Source of the DNA: Turnera subulata
Taxonomy: Eukaryota; Streptophyta; Magnoliopsida; Malpighiales; Passifloraceae
Direction: 5' to 3'
NCBI GenBank assembly: GCA_028386065.3
Contig: JAKUCV010000926.1
Coordinates: 20,422-84,421, forward strand
DNA length: 64,000 bases
Below are positions 21,038 through 32,288 of the stretch, piece after piece; within the stretch, counting starts at the first letter, position 1; each line of letters opens with the position of its first letter. The position numbers were made by a program, and so were the translations under genes. Under the pieces are notes generated by a model. It made no database searches. It had not been told where the DNA came from and worked only from the letters and a program-made list of their open reading frames with translations.

Positions 21038-23311
21038 TCAAATCTCGGCCCGACACTTGGCCCAATCGAATCCTTCATTCATTATCATCTCCTCAACAGT
21101 GATGTCAGTAGCTTCGTGGCAATAGGCGCGATCCCATCCAATGGAATCGCCCAATTCAGTTGTAGCATGGGCTTCAATTGCGCTAAAAGAAACTGGCACC
21201 AAGTCTATGTCTTCAATTGCTTTCCCATTGCGCTTGTTCATCCTTTGAATCGTGGAGTTAGTCTCTAGCTGGTGACTCTCTGGTGTTGAGATCGCGCCTC
21301 CCCTCTTGTTGATGAATTTGGTTTTATTGCGCCTCTCTAAGTTCATGTTTTGCAAAACCTCCATAACTCTTTTCTCAACGGCTTGATTGAAAGACAAATA
21401 GTTGTTGGTGCTAAGAGGGGAGGGCCAGTGGCTATTTTGGATGGATAGGGGAGTGATTCTCAACACAGAGCTGGAGGATGCGCAATCTTCAAAAGGGGGG
21501 GATATCACAGGGTATGGGTTTTGAGTGGGCTGGATGAGGGTTGAATATGATGAAGGGGAGTTTGGGTATGGGACTAAAGAGAGGGATAGGTGGTGGTCAG
21601 ATTTCGGCCTAAGGTTAGGGGCTGAGTTTAAATGGCAAAAGCTCAAGGAATGAGAAAATAATATTGGAGTGGGGCCTTGAGAAACTAGGCTGGTTGGGGT
21701 AGGTAATGGGTTTGAAGTGTTTATGGCTGTGGATGTGATAGGGTGGGGAGATAGCAATAAGTCCGCGTGCATGGACAGTTCAGAAGGAATATAATCTAGG
21801 GACTGTACAGGTGACAGAAGAGGCAGCTCATGTGCTTGGTGTAACTTTTCTATTATTGGGTGTAATTCAAATGGATCCTCGGATACAGAGGAGACTTTGA
21901 TGGCGTGCTGGTCATGGGCGGCTAGGATGTCAGGAGGTGTGGGCTGGGGATCGAAACTCGAGGGGTCGCTAGAAAGACAAGGGTGCATCGGTGACTTAAG
22001 ATTGTTACCAAAATCAAGGCCAGAATCCGGCGAAATGTTATGGTTCTTAGTGTTGGGGATGCGGTATGATCGACTCCAGTCCAGAGGATCAAATTGTGAT
22101 TCGAACATGGCAATCTTGAACTGATTGTTTCCATATTTCACAGAGAAAGTTTTGTGAATCCAGTCGCAATTTTCAGTGAGGATCAAAATTTTTGCAACAT
22201 CCATTCTATTCTTCAATCTAGACTTCTCGCTCCAATCCACCATTGCACCAACACTCGACATAGTGAGACTTAAGAAATCTTCGTTTCATGCATTGGGTGG
22301 GATACCCTTCAGCAACATCCAGCAGAGTCTATTATGGGAAGTGTCACCATCTTTCCAAGCCCTAAACGTTGCACAGTGCTGAGAAAATATTGTCGCTTTG
22401 CTTGTTACCATGTCATTTAAGACATCTGCAAATTGAAACAAGAATAGAAAAGAGACACCACCAAGGGGGATGACTTTGTCAACTGAACAGTTCTTGAAGG
22501 AGAAGAGTTCTTGGACCTCGTCCAATGGCATTGGGGATTTGAGGACGCCGAAAGCACATCTGTAGAGCCAATCCAGTGATGTATCCTTGGGGATGTATGA
22601 AGTATTTGGATTCCTATATGGATTTGGAATTCCATCGACATTAGATGACGGGTTTATGTGCCTCTCACTCGCCGGTTTCACTACGTTAACAGAGGAGTGA
22701 TCGTCACGAAGATGAAGGTTGGCAGATTGGGATCTCGCTTGGCGTTTGGGAGGAGTATCAAGGGCATCAGTGTTTGCACGTCCTTTGGCAATGTCAGCTA
22801 CTAGTCTTTCTCCGTCAACATGCATTGAGTTAATGCACCGGAGAACATATTGAATCTGTATATTATTTTTGAATCGAATGAAAGCGTAGCGCTTGCCTCT
22901 ACTGTTTAGTTTCTTAGGTATGAACACATCCAAGACTTCACCATACTTGGACATAACAAGGTGGATGTCCATGGGGATCCATCTGCTAGGCAGGTTTGCG
23001 ACGTACACGCTAAGAGCTTCGTTGTTGTCCATGGCCCGCTGAATAGTCTTGCGATTCCATCTGGAAAAGTGGGTCGGTTTAGATGTGTTTGGTTTAGGAT
23101 TCACTGATTGGGTAGGAGCTGGGTTCAGGTTTGAGTGATTGAGGAGAGTTGCATTGGAGTGGGTGGTTGATGTCTTGAGAGCCAGAGGTGAGTAGGATGG
23201 TTTGGGCTGGGTGTTTGAAGATGTGGTTACTGCCGCTGGGATAAGGTGGTTGTACGATGGGTATCTGCCTGGGAGACCAGGAAACATGGGGTTAGAGAAG
23301 AGAGGAAACAT
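21038..23311 (-). pseudogene. LINE ORF1: RRM-containing RNA-binding protein, one internal stop
   Basis: The ATG at 23311 opens a frame of 757 codons to 21038, interrupted only by a TGA at 22288-22286. An RRM lies at about residues 98-180 (RNP2-like VYVANL, RNP1-like KRYAFIRF). A Pro/Ser-rich middle follows, and an acidic tail ends IGWDRA..EEMIMNEGFDWAKCRAE. The two halves (23311-22286 and 22261-21038) are in the same frame, so the stop is a single substitution, most simply Trp to TGA in PNAWNED. ORF1 proteins bind LINE RNA. ORF1 ends 36 nt before the ORF2 ATG. Confidence 0.82.
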
Positions 23312-23578
23312 TTTTCTACTTTGGTATTATAAGCGGATTATATTAAACTGATTCTTAAGTAGTCCTGATTCCTGAACCTGCTTGTTTAGATTGCTAACCT
23401 GTTCCAATGAAGTGAACTCATTCTCTCAATCTTGAGACCATATACCAGCACATAATTGTCTCAATGCATCTCTTGGTGATGATATACAGGAATGTTGAAT
23501 TTGTATGATGCCTCTTTCCTTTTGATGGAAGGTGAGAGTATCTTAGAGGAGGCAAGAGACTTTGCAGCAAAATATCTC

Positions 23579-23688
23579 TACTATTGTGTTACTTAGAGGA
23601 TGCGAAGCCAATTAGAGTATATTACCTTTGCAACCCAGTCACTAGGCAATGGGTTTCTCTCCCACCTTACAGTGATGAATGTGTTTGT
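23579..23688 (+). pseudogene. F-box gene, middle fragment after the LINE
   Basis: It continues the gene broken at 17075: YLEDAKP, VYYLCNPVTRQWVSLPPYSDE, then a stop where the next insertion starts at 23689. The rest of this gene copy is not found in the window. Confidence 0.8.
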
Positions 23689-25215
23689 TGATATGTGTGC
23701 ATATCATATACTAACATAGAGCATAAAATATCCTTTTGGCCAAGCATTTAGATAAGATCATGCATGTTATTTATAATTTTAGCTTGTTTTTCCACAAGTT
23801 TCGCTTCCACTTATTAGTTCTTGCTTTCAGGTACCTTTTGTTGCAAAATGGCTTGATTTTTGAAGATTTGAAGCCTTTTAAAGAATTCTGTAAAGTTTGG
23901 AGCCAATTCTTGAAGATTTCTTGACGATGAGTTTTCAACGGCGTCACACTGTTGAAACTCGCAGACCAGAACCTGGTGCCTTTTGATGCAAAATAACCTA
24001 TTTTTCGTGGGATCTAAGCTCATTGTGGAATTCTGGAAGGATTGGAGTCAATTTGATGATGATTTCCTGCCGAAAAGTTTTCAACAGGGTCACTCTGTTC
24101 AATTTCGCTTATCAGAAATCTGCAGTTTTTATAAAAGTGCATCAAAGGAAACTTTTGGCTCTTTAAATAGAGTTATATTAAGTCACTGACTTGTTGGACA
24201 CTCCTATTAAGAATAGAAATAAGCCTCCTGCGACTAAAGAAAGAAAAGACTCCTAGAAATATTAATTTCGAGATTTTAGCTACCTAAGCTAACTTCTAGG
24301 AATTAATGCTAGGGTTTCTAGAGAATAAAAAGAAAAGAAGTCAACTCCAGTAGAAGAGGGGAAGACTTGACGACAACAGCAGCAAGGCTGGAAGGTAGAG
24401 AGCTTTTGGTGGAGCTTTTGCTATTTTCTTGTTTTCGGTTTGTTATGAATTTTTCCTCCATGTTTATTTGCTTTCTAGCTATGAACTAAACCCTTCTTTC
24501 TAGATCAAAATGGATGTAGCTACTTGATTTCTTTTATGGTTTAATTACTCCTCGAATGATTTTCTTATTCGTGTTCTTGATTGATTTGTGTGAGCTTTAT
24601 TCAAGATTAGAGACTGGCCATCTTTAGTTCTTGCCTTAGGATTTAAACCAAGTACCGACAGGAGAAGTTTAGTTCTGGAAAATCGCAAATCAACCTTAAT
24701 CTTTAGACTGAAAGGTAATAGGTTATTGTGGATTAAGTAACAACACAAAACATCATTGCTCTGAGGAATAGGTTTGATCCATGACAGTGGTAGAATTGAC
24801 CTCTGAGACGAAATTAGAACTCCAAAAGTCGATAATTTCACCCTAGGTTGTTACCCATCAAGAAAACGAGTGGAAAGTTGTAGATTTTTAGCGAACAGTG
24901 TCGCCCCGTTTGCATACATAGAACAAAGTCACCCTGTTGACAGAGCCTGGAGGATAATTAATGCATAAAAGGATAGAGTAGTGAACCCCGATTAATCTAG
25001 ATCTTCTCTATTATAATATCTTCATATTATTTACGGTTTGGTATTGTTTATTTTACTGTTGCATCGCAATTTCAATTTATAATCTCCAATTCATCATTAT
25101 TTTACTGTTTTCTGCCTAACGGAGTGAGTCTATTGATTAGTTATTTTGCCTAGTCCCTGTGGATACGACTTTGTGTGCTACTACGATATGTGCACTTGCA
25201 GATTTTACCACATCA
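23689..25215 (+). mobile_element. LTR of an Athila-like Gypsy element (5' copy, about 1.5 kb)
   Basis: It starts TGATATGTGTGCATATCA, similar to the Gypsy LTR start at 31746, and ends GCAGATTTTACCACATCA, nearly the same end as the LTRs at 33695 and 42477. A tRNA-Asp-type primer-binding site follows at 25222. The left boundary is inferred from the junction with F-box sequence. It contains a family of dyad motifs around GTCACNCTGTT (see findings). Confidence 0.6.
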
Positions 25216-26570
25216 AGTTTTTGGCGCCGTTGTCGTGGACTAGTGTTGAAATAATTGATTAGCAGTTTGACTTGTTAGGCTTTCTTGTTATTTTACAGCT
25301 AAAAGACATTAAAGAAACGCTGCTCGGGAGGCAACCCAATGACTTTTTAAGTTTTTACATATTTATTTTTATTTTATTTTTCTGTTTTCTTTCTTTTGCA
25401 TTCAATAGGTTAAAAAAAAAACAAAGAAGAAAAGAGCATAAATGGCTGGAATTTAGGAGAACAATGACTCAACATGGAAATAGCAAAAACAGAGAAGCAT
25501 CTCTAAACTCTACTTCATTTATATTTCTTTTTCTTATTTGTTTTGTTTTGTTTATACTTTGTGCCCATTAATTTATCCAGGACACTATTTTGTTTAGGTT
25601 TGGGGGTGCAAATTTGCAATTTGTGGCATTATTTCTTTTATGCGTAAAATATGTTTGCACGGCCAAAAAGTATTATGTTATTTATTTTGATGTTTATCTT
25701 ATTCTGTTTGTAACGGTGTGACTCTGTTCAGTACTACTTGTGTTTATTTAGCTTAGAAGAGACTTATTTTATATTGCCTTGAACTAAAACAGAACCAGGT
25801 CAATAAATCCCCATTGAAAATCGCTAGCAATTTTGAGTTTTTGGTTAAGTTTTGATAAGATGATGTCCTTAGGATTTGGATTGCTTACACTTTTTGAAAC
25901 CTTACAAGATAAGCAAATATTTTGTCCTAGAACAACACTTAAACTTTCATTGAGGCGAAATTTTTAGCACACGTACTAATCCAAGAAAGGATTTAGGCTA
26001 TCATTGATCTTCAACCAACACTTAGACCTTCAGCCTTGATGTGTGAATATTTTACACATCATTTTGGGTTTTATTTTGTGATTTTTGTCTTTATTTTAGT
26101 ATTAAATTATTTTATTCTTGTATTTACTTTATTTAATTTTAATAAATTTCTCATCCTAGTGTGTGAGGACCTTTGTGCAGGAAATGAAGAATTGTTGAGT
26201 GTCTTTGGACGAAGTTTGGAAATTCTGGACTAACTTGGAACTTTATTGGAGCATTTAATTAAAGCAACACCCAAGAGATTTTTTAGGAGGCTTGGCTTGT
26301 TTTATCAAGTAATGGAAATATTCAAACTTTGGCTCCAAGTTCACGTGGCACCTTTGTATCCAAAAGAAGAGCAACCACTTGGTCAAAGTTGACCACTTCT
26401 CACGCCATTTCCTCTGCATGCGTCATGGAGAAGTGGTTGAAAATCTGATTTTGGCAAATCTTGGCAATTTGTTTCCATCCACACAATGGCTCCCATCCTA
26501 CACTATATAAAGGATGCATGAAGATAAGTAGAGACACTTCCAGATTGGGGGAAAGCTCCCAGTTTCGGAT
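25216..26570 (+). mobile_element. Internally deleted Athila-like Gypsy remnant and second LTR piece
   Basis: The primer-binding site TGGCGCCGTTGTCGTGGA (25222-25239), complementary to the 3' end of plant tRNA-Asp with a mismatch, is followed after only about 60 nt by CTAAAAGACATTAAAGAAACG at 25300. That is the sequence found after the integrase end of the complete element (38992). So gag and pol are deleted. A non-coding 3' spacer follows, then an LTR-like start TGATGTGTGAATATTTTACA at 26037. A TATA signal (CTATATAAAGG, about 26505) precedes a break near 26570. The second LTR may belong to another family. Confidence 0.5.
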
Positions 26571-26827
26571 TACTCTACGGCTATGTTTGGTATGCATGGA
26601 ATTGGAAATAGAAAAGCATTCCAATTCCTTTTTGTGTTTGGTTGGGAAGTGTTATATGGAATGGGATTCTATTGACACCAAAGCACGCGTCTTCAACCGG
26701 AATCCGATGGTGAACAACTCTTGTTCTTGTCTATCTTATAGACTTATCTCAACTCTTTGCCTCTATGTCCCCAATCCTATTGAGATGACTTAGTTAAGTT
26801 CAACCCATAACAAGCAATTTGGATATT
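26571..26827. other. Unclassified spacer between LTR remnants
   Basis: GCTATGTTTGGTATGCATGG and AATTCCTTTTTGTGTTTGG resemble dispersed MITE-like text, but no termini pair up. No gene. Confidence 0.3.
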
Positions 26828-27868
26828 ACAATTATCCCATCGCACCTTGCTATTATAAACATTGGCACTTTGCTTTGGCAAACCCACCAAGTGTTGATCT
26901 AAGCATAGATGAGTGCTTATCAATGAAAGGCAACACATGAGGAACTTAATATTTATATCAACAATTGTTTACATACATAACAATTATGCCATCACATCTT
27001 GCTAGGATAAACATTGGCACTTTGCTTTGGCAAACCTACCAAGTGTTGATCCAAGCAAAGATGAGTGCCCATTCCATACATAACATGCTTGTGATCATAT
27101 ATCGCTTATACAATCATTTATAATCAACACACCAAGCTATGTGACATGATTATAAAAGGATAAACATGTTATCATGCAATCAACATGTTGTTCATATATC
27201 ATTAAGATCATAAGAACATGTTATCTAGCATGCAAAACTTCGTAGGTGAGCTGATATACAAAATTCAGCAAAAAGCTCAGAACATCGATGTTTACACCTA
27301 AACATCGATGTCTGATGTTGGCAGAACCTCAGAACATCAATGTTGACACTTAAACATCGATGTTTGAAGTTTCTGGAACTCCAAATAATTGGCCGAATGC
27401 TCAGAACATCGATGTTTACATCTTAAACATCGATGTTGTGAGCTGGAACATCGATGTTTTGAACGTAAACATTGATGTTTGAACCTCTCGGTGGATTATC
27501 AACCAAAGAGAACATCTATGTTTAACAGTTAAACATCGATGTTTTGACCACTCGGCCGAAGACCATAAACATCGATGTTCATGCCCCTTTATCGAACTCA
27601 TTCGACTTTCTGCCAGAAGTACAAATTGATTGCTATCATATACCAATCAAGTACTGGCTGTCAAAAAACTTTGACAGAACCAACTTCAACATATCACATA
27701 TATGAGAATCATAATGATCTAGTTTAAGCATACTATCAACATAAGCATAATAAACTATGATCAAGTTATGTTTCTTATACAACCATGATCAAGCCATATC
27801 ACATATAGCATATCATACATATAAACAACTTATTCGGTTTAGTGTTTCACAAGAGGCTCTGCTACCAC
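26828..27868 (-). mobile_element. Internal leader of a minus-strand Copia-like element
   Basis: It lies downstream (minus sense) of the LTR at 27869-29426. A primer-binding-site-like GTGGTAGCAGAGCCTC (27868-27853, minus) resembles the initiator tRNA-Met type TGGTATCAGAGC. The interior is non-coding. It holds the palindrome array at 27281-27579 and two related 89-bp repeats (26828-26916 and 26980-27068). No gag or pol is left; the left limit is approximate. Confidence 0.5.
27281..27579. repeat. Array of 11 AACATCGATGTT palindromes
   Basis: Copies of the 12-bp palindrome start at 27281, 27301, 27333, 27353, 27405, 27426, 27447, 27468, 27511, 27532 and 27568. Four of them (27301, 27333, 27468, 27511) have one mismatch. 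The neighbour distances 20, 32, 20, 52, 21, 21, 21, 43, 21 and 36 cluster at two helical turns. Confidence 0.93.
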
Positions 27869-29426
27869 TGTAAGTAATTGGGTATGCAAACAAAGAGAGA
27901 ATATGCGCAGCGGAAAACCCGAAACTAATGGAGGATCCATGTGAAACGGGGTAAACCGAATAACAAAAATTTCGTACCTAGTTTGGTCGAGATCTTTCAC
28001 TCAACTGATGATACGAATCAGCAAGAACGGGACAGAAATCCAACTCCTCTACGGTATCCACACAATCCGTTGATGACCGCTAGCAACTGTCTCACGATCA
28101 CTAACCCGAGCACTCCCGAACCGCAGTGCTAGCTGCAGAATTTTCGAGAGCAAGAGCCTAGAGAGTGTTTGATGTGTTGTCTGTGTTGAGCTTGGTGTGT
28201 TAATCTCATTAACCACACTCTTTCATGTATATCATATACACATATATCAATGTTAGTTAGTGTAGAAAATGGCCAACCTAATCATACATACATCTTATCA
28301 TGCATGATTGTGTTTCCCATTATCTACACTTTAGTCACAATCATCAACATGATCATGTCTCCACTAACTCAATCATATATATCAACATATATATAAAACA
28401 ACACATCCTTTCATGCTTTTTGGACAATAATTCAGGTTCAATAATTTTGGTAACTATTGAACCGAACCAACCCAAACGACCCGGTCCAACCATGGACCAA
28501 TCACGGTCTAACCACTAGCTCAATAACCTGCTCGAACCCTAGTCCAACCATGGTCTAGCCACTGCCTCGAATCAACAGTTCTAAGTGTGTGACCCTATAG
28601 GCACTAATCACGTTGACAATAATTATAAACTCTCATTTATAATTATAAACAATGAGCAGTGTCTAGCAACACATCATTGCTACCCAAGTGACCAGATCAG
28701 TACTGATTCATTATGCCTCGGTAAAGTGTCATTATCCTTTCGTCACATTATGAAGATCAAACATGAGACATGTAATATGTCATTCTCGTATATGTTTAAT
28801 CTAAGTTTTCTTGATCCCTGAGTTAACTGTGTAAAACAGAAACAAATGATATCCTCATATCATTTAATCTGAGCATGGCCATGCATTTACAGGTCAACTC
28901 TATCAAGAGGCCCAACTGATAATATACCCGTTATAAGGGTTGGATGAATTCCATCTTGATCTTACAAAACCCAACACATTATATCATGTACCCAATGATT
29001 ACTCTAAGGTTCACTCATTTACGAATGACCAAGAGTAATATCAAAGTATATGACTCACATGTTGGGAACGTAGATGATCTCGGGTCTAAGGATAGTACAT
29101 ATAAGAACCACTAATGACAACATATATATATCAGTCCATATAGTGTTCTTATGTCGGGTCAGTCCAGTCCATAAGCTCTCTAGCTTGTACCCGTATGTAA
29201 AATTCATGTCTCATATAATTCTCAACATACGCTAGTCTTAATTTATTATTACAACCCATCCATAATAATAATCGACTAGGAATAATTCAAGAATATAAAA
29301 TATTCTTAAGTTATAAATATGTGCAAGCGTTTATCACTGATAAACATATTTATTGGAATAAAACCTTAATAAATATACATGACTATATAATCATCCAATG
29401 ATTGGCTTTTGGGCATTACACTAACA
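27869..29426 (-). mobile_element. Copia-like LTR (minus strand, 1.56 kb)
   Basis: On the minus strand it runs from TGTTAGTGTAATGCCC (29426) to CCAATTACTTACA (27869). It has TG..CA ends with short inverted termini, directly followed by the PBS-like GTGGTAGCAGAGCC. It abuts a truncated LTR at 29427. No second LTR was found, so the element is incomplete. Confidence 0.6.
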
Positions 29427-30953
29427 GTAATTTGGATTCAATCAAGGAAAAATGTGTGTTTTTCACTTCACTATGTGTTCCCTGACTTGCTCACTATGTG
29501 ATCAAAACAAAAGATTGAGAGTTTAGAGAGGAAATTAATGGAACAGTAACCTTCAAAGTCAGCTTGCTGTTCTGCAGATTCATGGAAATTTTCCAGAAAA
29601 ACAAAAATTGGTTGCAGAATAGGTTATTTCTTTTCGGGTCCTATTTTTTCTGATTTGTTAGAGATCGGAATGATGGTTTCTGGTTGGAAGATCATAGCAA
29701 TGCTGAGGGAAGTACTTCAATGTTCTGACCTCGATACAATGACGACAGATATGCTGTGCCAGAAGTTGGAAGAAGAGTTAGGCCTGGATTTTTTCGGGCA
29801 GAAAATCATTTATCAAAAATCAAGTGATTATGTTCCTTGAAAGTGATGAGCTTGGGAACAATGAAAATGAAGAAATTGAGGAGGAAGAAGATTTTTGTGA
29901 CGATCTTGTGGAAGATTCAAACACAGTAGTAAAAAATGGCTCTGATTTGAATTTGAATGATGAAAGTGATGAGTTTATTGGTAAGCATTCTGAAATTGAT
30001 GAATATTTTGATGATGATGTTGTGGTTGATAAGATTTTCGCAAATTATAGTCTTCAAAATGGTATTGAATCTTTGAAAAGTGATGATTCTGGAGTTGTTG
30101 TTTGTGAGAATTTGTGTTTAGAGTTCAAAGATTTCTCCAACTGCAAATTGATTGAAGTTGAGAATGAAAATGGTAGTTCAGATTTAAAAATACCTGAAAT
30201 AGAGAAAATTGTTGAAATTGAATATGTGGATGATGAGTTTGTTGATTGTAAAATTTTTAAAAAGAATGAAAATGGCAAAAATCAGAAAATCAATGGTGGA
30301 AAACGGTTGACAATTTCATTGAAGATTATTCACTAGAGTTCTATGATATGTTTGATGCTTCAAATGTCAAACTACATAGGAGAAGGTATTTCACGAAGAA
30401 AATGAAAAGGAAAAAGAAGAAGAAATGCTTTCAGGTCAGGAAACAGGTTCAAGCTATTGAAGAGCCTGTTAAAGATGAAGTTGAAGTTGAAGAGCAGCTT
30501 GCTCAAGGGGAGTGTTGATTTTGTGATCAAGCTGCTGGAAATTTGCAGCAACAAGCTTTTGGCGCCATCATCAGCTTGTAGTTTCTAGAAATAATTTAAA
30601 AGTACAAGTAGTTTATTATTGTAATGTTTTAGTTGTTTATATTATCCTGATCATCCATGGGAGGCCAAATGTTGAGCTAACTAAGAGGTGTAATCAACAA
30701 AGTCAAGACCTGATGTGTTAGCAAATTGCAGCAGCAAGTTGCTTGCAACTTACAAACCCTATATATGTGAATGATGTAATTTGGATTCAATCATGGAAAA
30801 TCGTGTGTTTTTCACTTCACTGTGTGTTCCCTGATTTGCTCACTAAGTGATCAAAATAAAAGACTGAGAGTTTAGAGAGAAAATTAATGGAACAGTAACC
30901 TTCAAAGTCAGGTTGTTTATTCTGCAGATTTCTGGAAATTTTCCAGAAAACCA
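29427..30953 (+). mobile_element. Non-autonomous LTR element carrying an acidic ORF
   Basis: About 177 bp at 29427-29603 repeat at 30777-30953 (GTAATTTGGATTCAATCA to TTTTCCAGAAAA). The 3' LTR appears complete at 30513-30953: it starts TGTTGATTTTGTG after the polypurine-like CAAGGGGAG and contains CCTATATATG as a TATA signal. The 5' LTR lacks its first 265 bp or so, cut by the neighbouring Copia-like LTR. TTGGTTGCAGAATAGG after the 5' LTR is a weak match to an initiator tRNA-Met PBS. There is no gag, protease, RT or integrase between the LTRs, only the ORF below. Confidence 0.65.
29670..30526 (+). pseudogene. Acidic protein ORF with DEK_C-like start, inside the LTR element
   Basis: The ATG at 29670 opens with LREVLQCSDLDTMTTDMLCQ and KLEEELGLDFFGQK, which resembles the DEK_C domain at the N-terminus of plant UAF30/SWIB-type proteins. 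After a one-base shift near 29838 comes a long Glu/Asp-rich tract (NENEEIEEEEDF) to about 30300. A second shift leads to a basic stretch (RRRYFTKKMKRKKKKK) and the end VEEQLAQGEC-stop at 30526. No SWIB domain is seen. The DEK_C call is by eye; a captured host fragment is an inference. Two frameshifts make it a pseudogene. Confidence 0.45.
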
Positions 30954-31321
30954 ACAAACGTCACATTATGGATCAAGGCCTTACGTGCATGTGTGCTCTC
31001 AAATTCAGAGTGCATTAAGAACTGAAAGGCCCCACGCAGGAACTTCAACCTTCTCACTTACAGATTGTAATCATTGTAGGTTGGGGTTGTGATTAGCTTG
31101 TTGTGAGATTTTATGTAGGCTCAATTACTATCTACGATTGACCTGACTGCAGGAGGCTGTTTTGCCCCTGGTTGTATCTGATTTTTATACATGTTTTTGT
31201 ACTGTAAATAGTATTAATAACAACAATCGTTTAGTATTAATAGTACTAGGTGTGCCCTTGCAAGTTTGGTCGAGAGAGTTTTTTAGTACCCTGGCTATTC
31301 GCTTTGGCAGGCCCCAGAGAC
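30954..31321. other. Unassigned spacer before the second LINE
   Basis: No credible ORF. It may include the tail of another retroelement (TTTTGTACTGTAAATAGTAT), but no clear family signal. Confidence 0.3.
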
Positions 31322-31740
31322 AGAGAATTGTTTGAAGCTTGATGTTGCCTATATTCAGGTTCTTACTACCATGAGCAAGCATCTCTCTTGGGAGTTCTCG
31401 GTAAATATTGAAGGGAAGTCTTATGATCTTGTCCTGCATGAAATACCATCTTCCCTATTGGAGGATAAACACCAAATGCCGCCTGCTCATATCTCCCCGT
31501 TAATTGATCTCCTAAAGTCGACATCTCCGATCAAGGCCTCAAAGGTTATAAGTACTAGCCCTAGTTGCTCCGACGCTGGTGGCGTTTCTCTTCCGACCAA
31601 ACGCAACTCTTCTGATCCTTTTGGGTTAATGCAAATCATCGAGAATGTAAATCTGCCGCCCACAACGTTCAATGGCGAGCCCCTAGTTCCATCCCACCAA
31701 GAACGCGTGGCTTTAGAAAAGGAAAAGTCGTTGGATGCTT

Positions 31741-31745
31741 CTTTT
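31741..31745. repeat. Gypsy target-site duplication, left copy (CTTTT)
   Basis: CTTTT directly precedes the 5' LTR and recurs at 42478-42482 directly after the 3' LTR. This is a 5-bp duplication typical of Gypsy integration. Confidence 0.9.
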
Positions 31746-32119
31746 TGATATGCACATATTTCAAATAGTATTAAAGGCATGAAAACTTCTTTATTATTAT
31801 TATTTTGAATAAAAAACATACATCTTACCTATCTTTCTATGTTGATTGTTGAATAAATTGCTTGAACTAACAATTATGTTTTCAGGTGTAAAATCGTCCC
31901 ACTTCGCTACCGAAAACGATCAATTTCGGCCAAAGTTGGAAACCGGGCTGAAACTTGAGCACAGTTCACTCTTTGGCCGATTTCTGAAGCTTCAGATGTC
32001 CAATTAACATGAAACTAGCTGGAGATGAAAGTAGACATCCTAAGCTTTCCAGTGATATAAAGTTCATAATTTTTGGCCTTACGGATTGGGAGCAGTGATC
32101 AATTCAATTCTTCCCATCA

Positions 32120-32288
32120 AACATCGATGTTGGACATCCTGAACATCGATGTTGAAAAGCTTCTGGGAACTTATTTTCACCAAACATCGATGTTGTAATA
32201 CCAAACATCGATGTTTCAGACTTCTGCCCAAATTTGGACATGCTGAACTTCACTAAACATCGATGTTTTGATATCCAACATCGATGTT
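32120..32288. repeat. Six AACATCGATGTT palindromes in the 5' LTR
   Basis: Perfect copies start at 32120, 32142, 32183, 32204, 32256 and 32277, in three pairs with starts 21-22 bp apart. They lie about 560-720 bp upstream of the LTR TATA box at 32843. Confidence 0.95.

Larger units (their letters stand above)
17076..23578 (-). mobile_element. Near full-length LINE (minus strand), 6.5 kb, inserted in an F-box gene
   Basis: On the minus strand it has a leader of about 270 nt (23578-23312), ORF1 (23311-21038), ORF2 (21001-17303) and a 3' UTR ending in an A-run (plus-strand T-run at 17078-17087). Flanking 14-bp target duplications support a complete insertion. Both ORFs carry a few stops and shifts, so the element itself is inactive. 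Confidence 0.88.

Noticed and set aside
27281..27579. CRISPR-like array
   Set aside because: Plant context, 12-bp palindromic units with 8-9 bp spacers, no cas genes. Described instead as phased palindromes in retroelement DNA.
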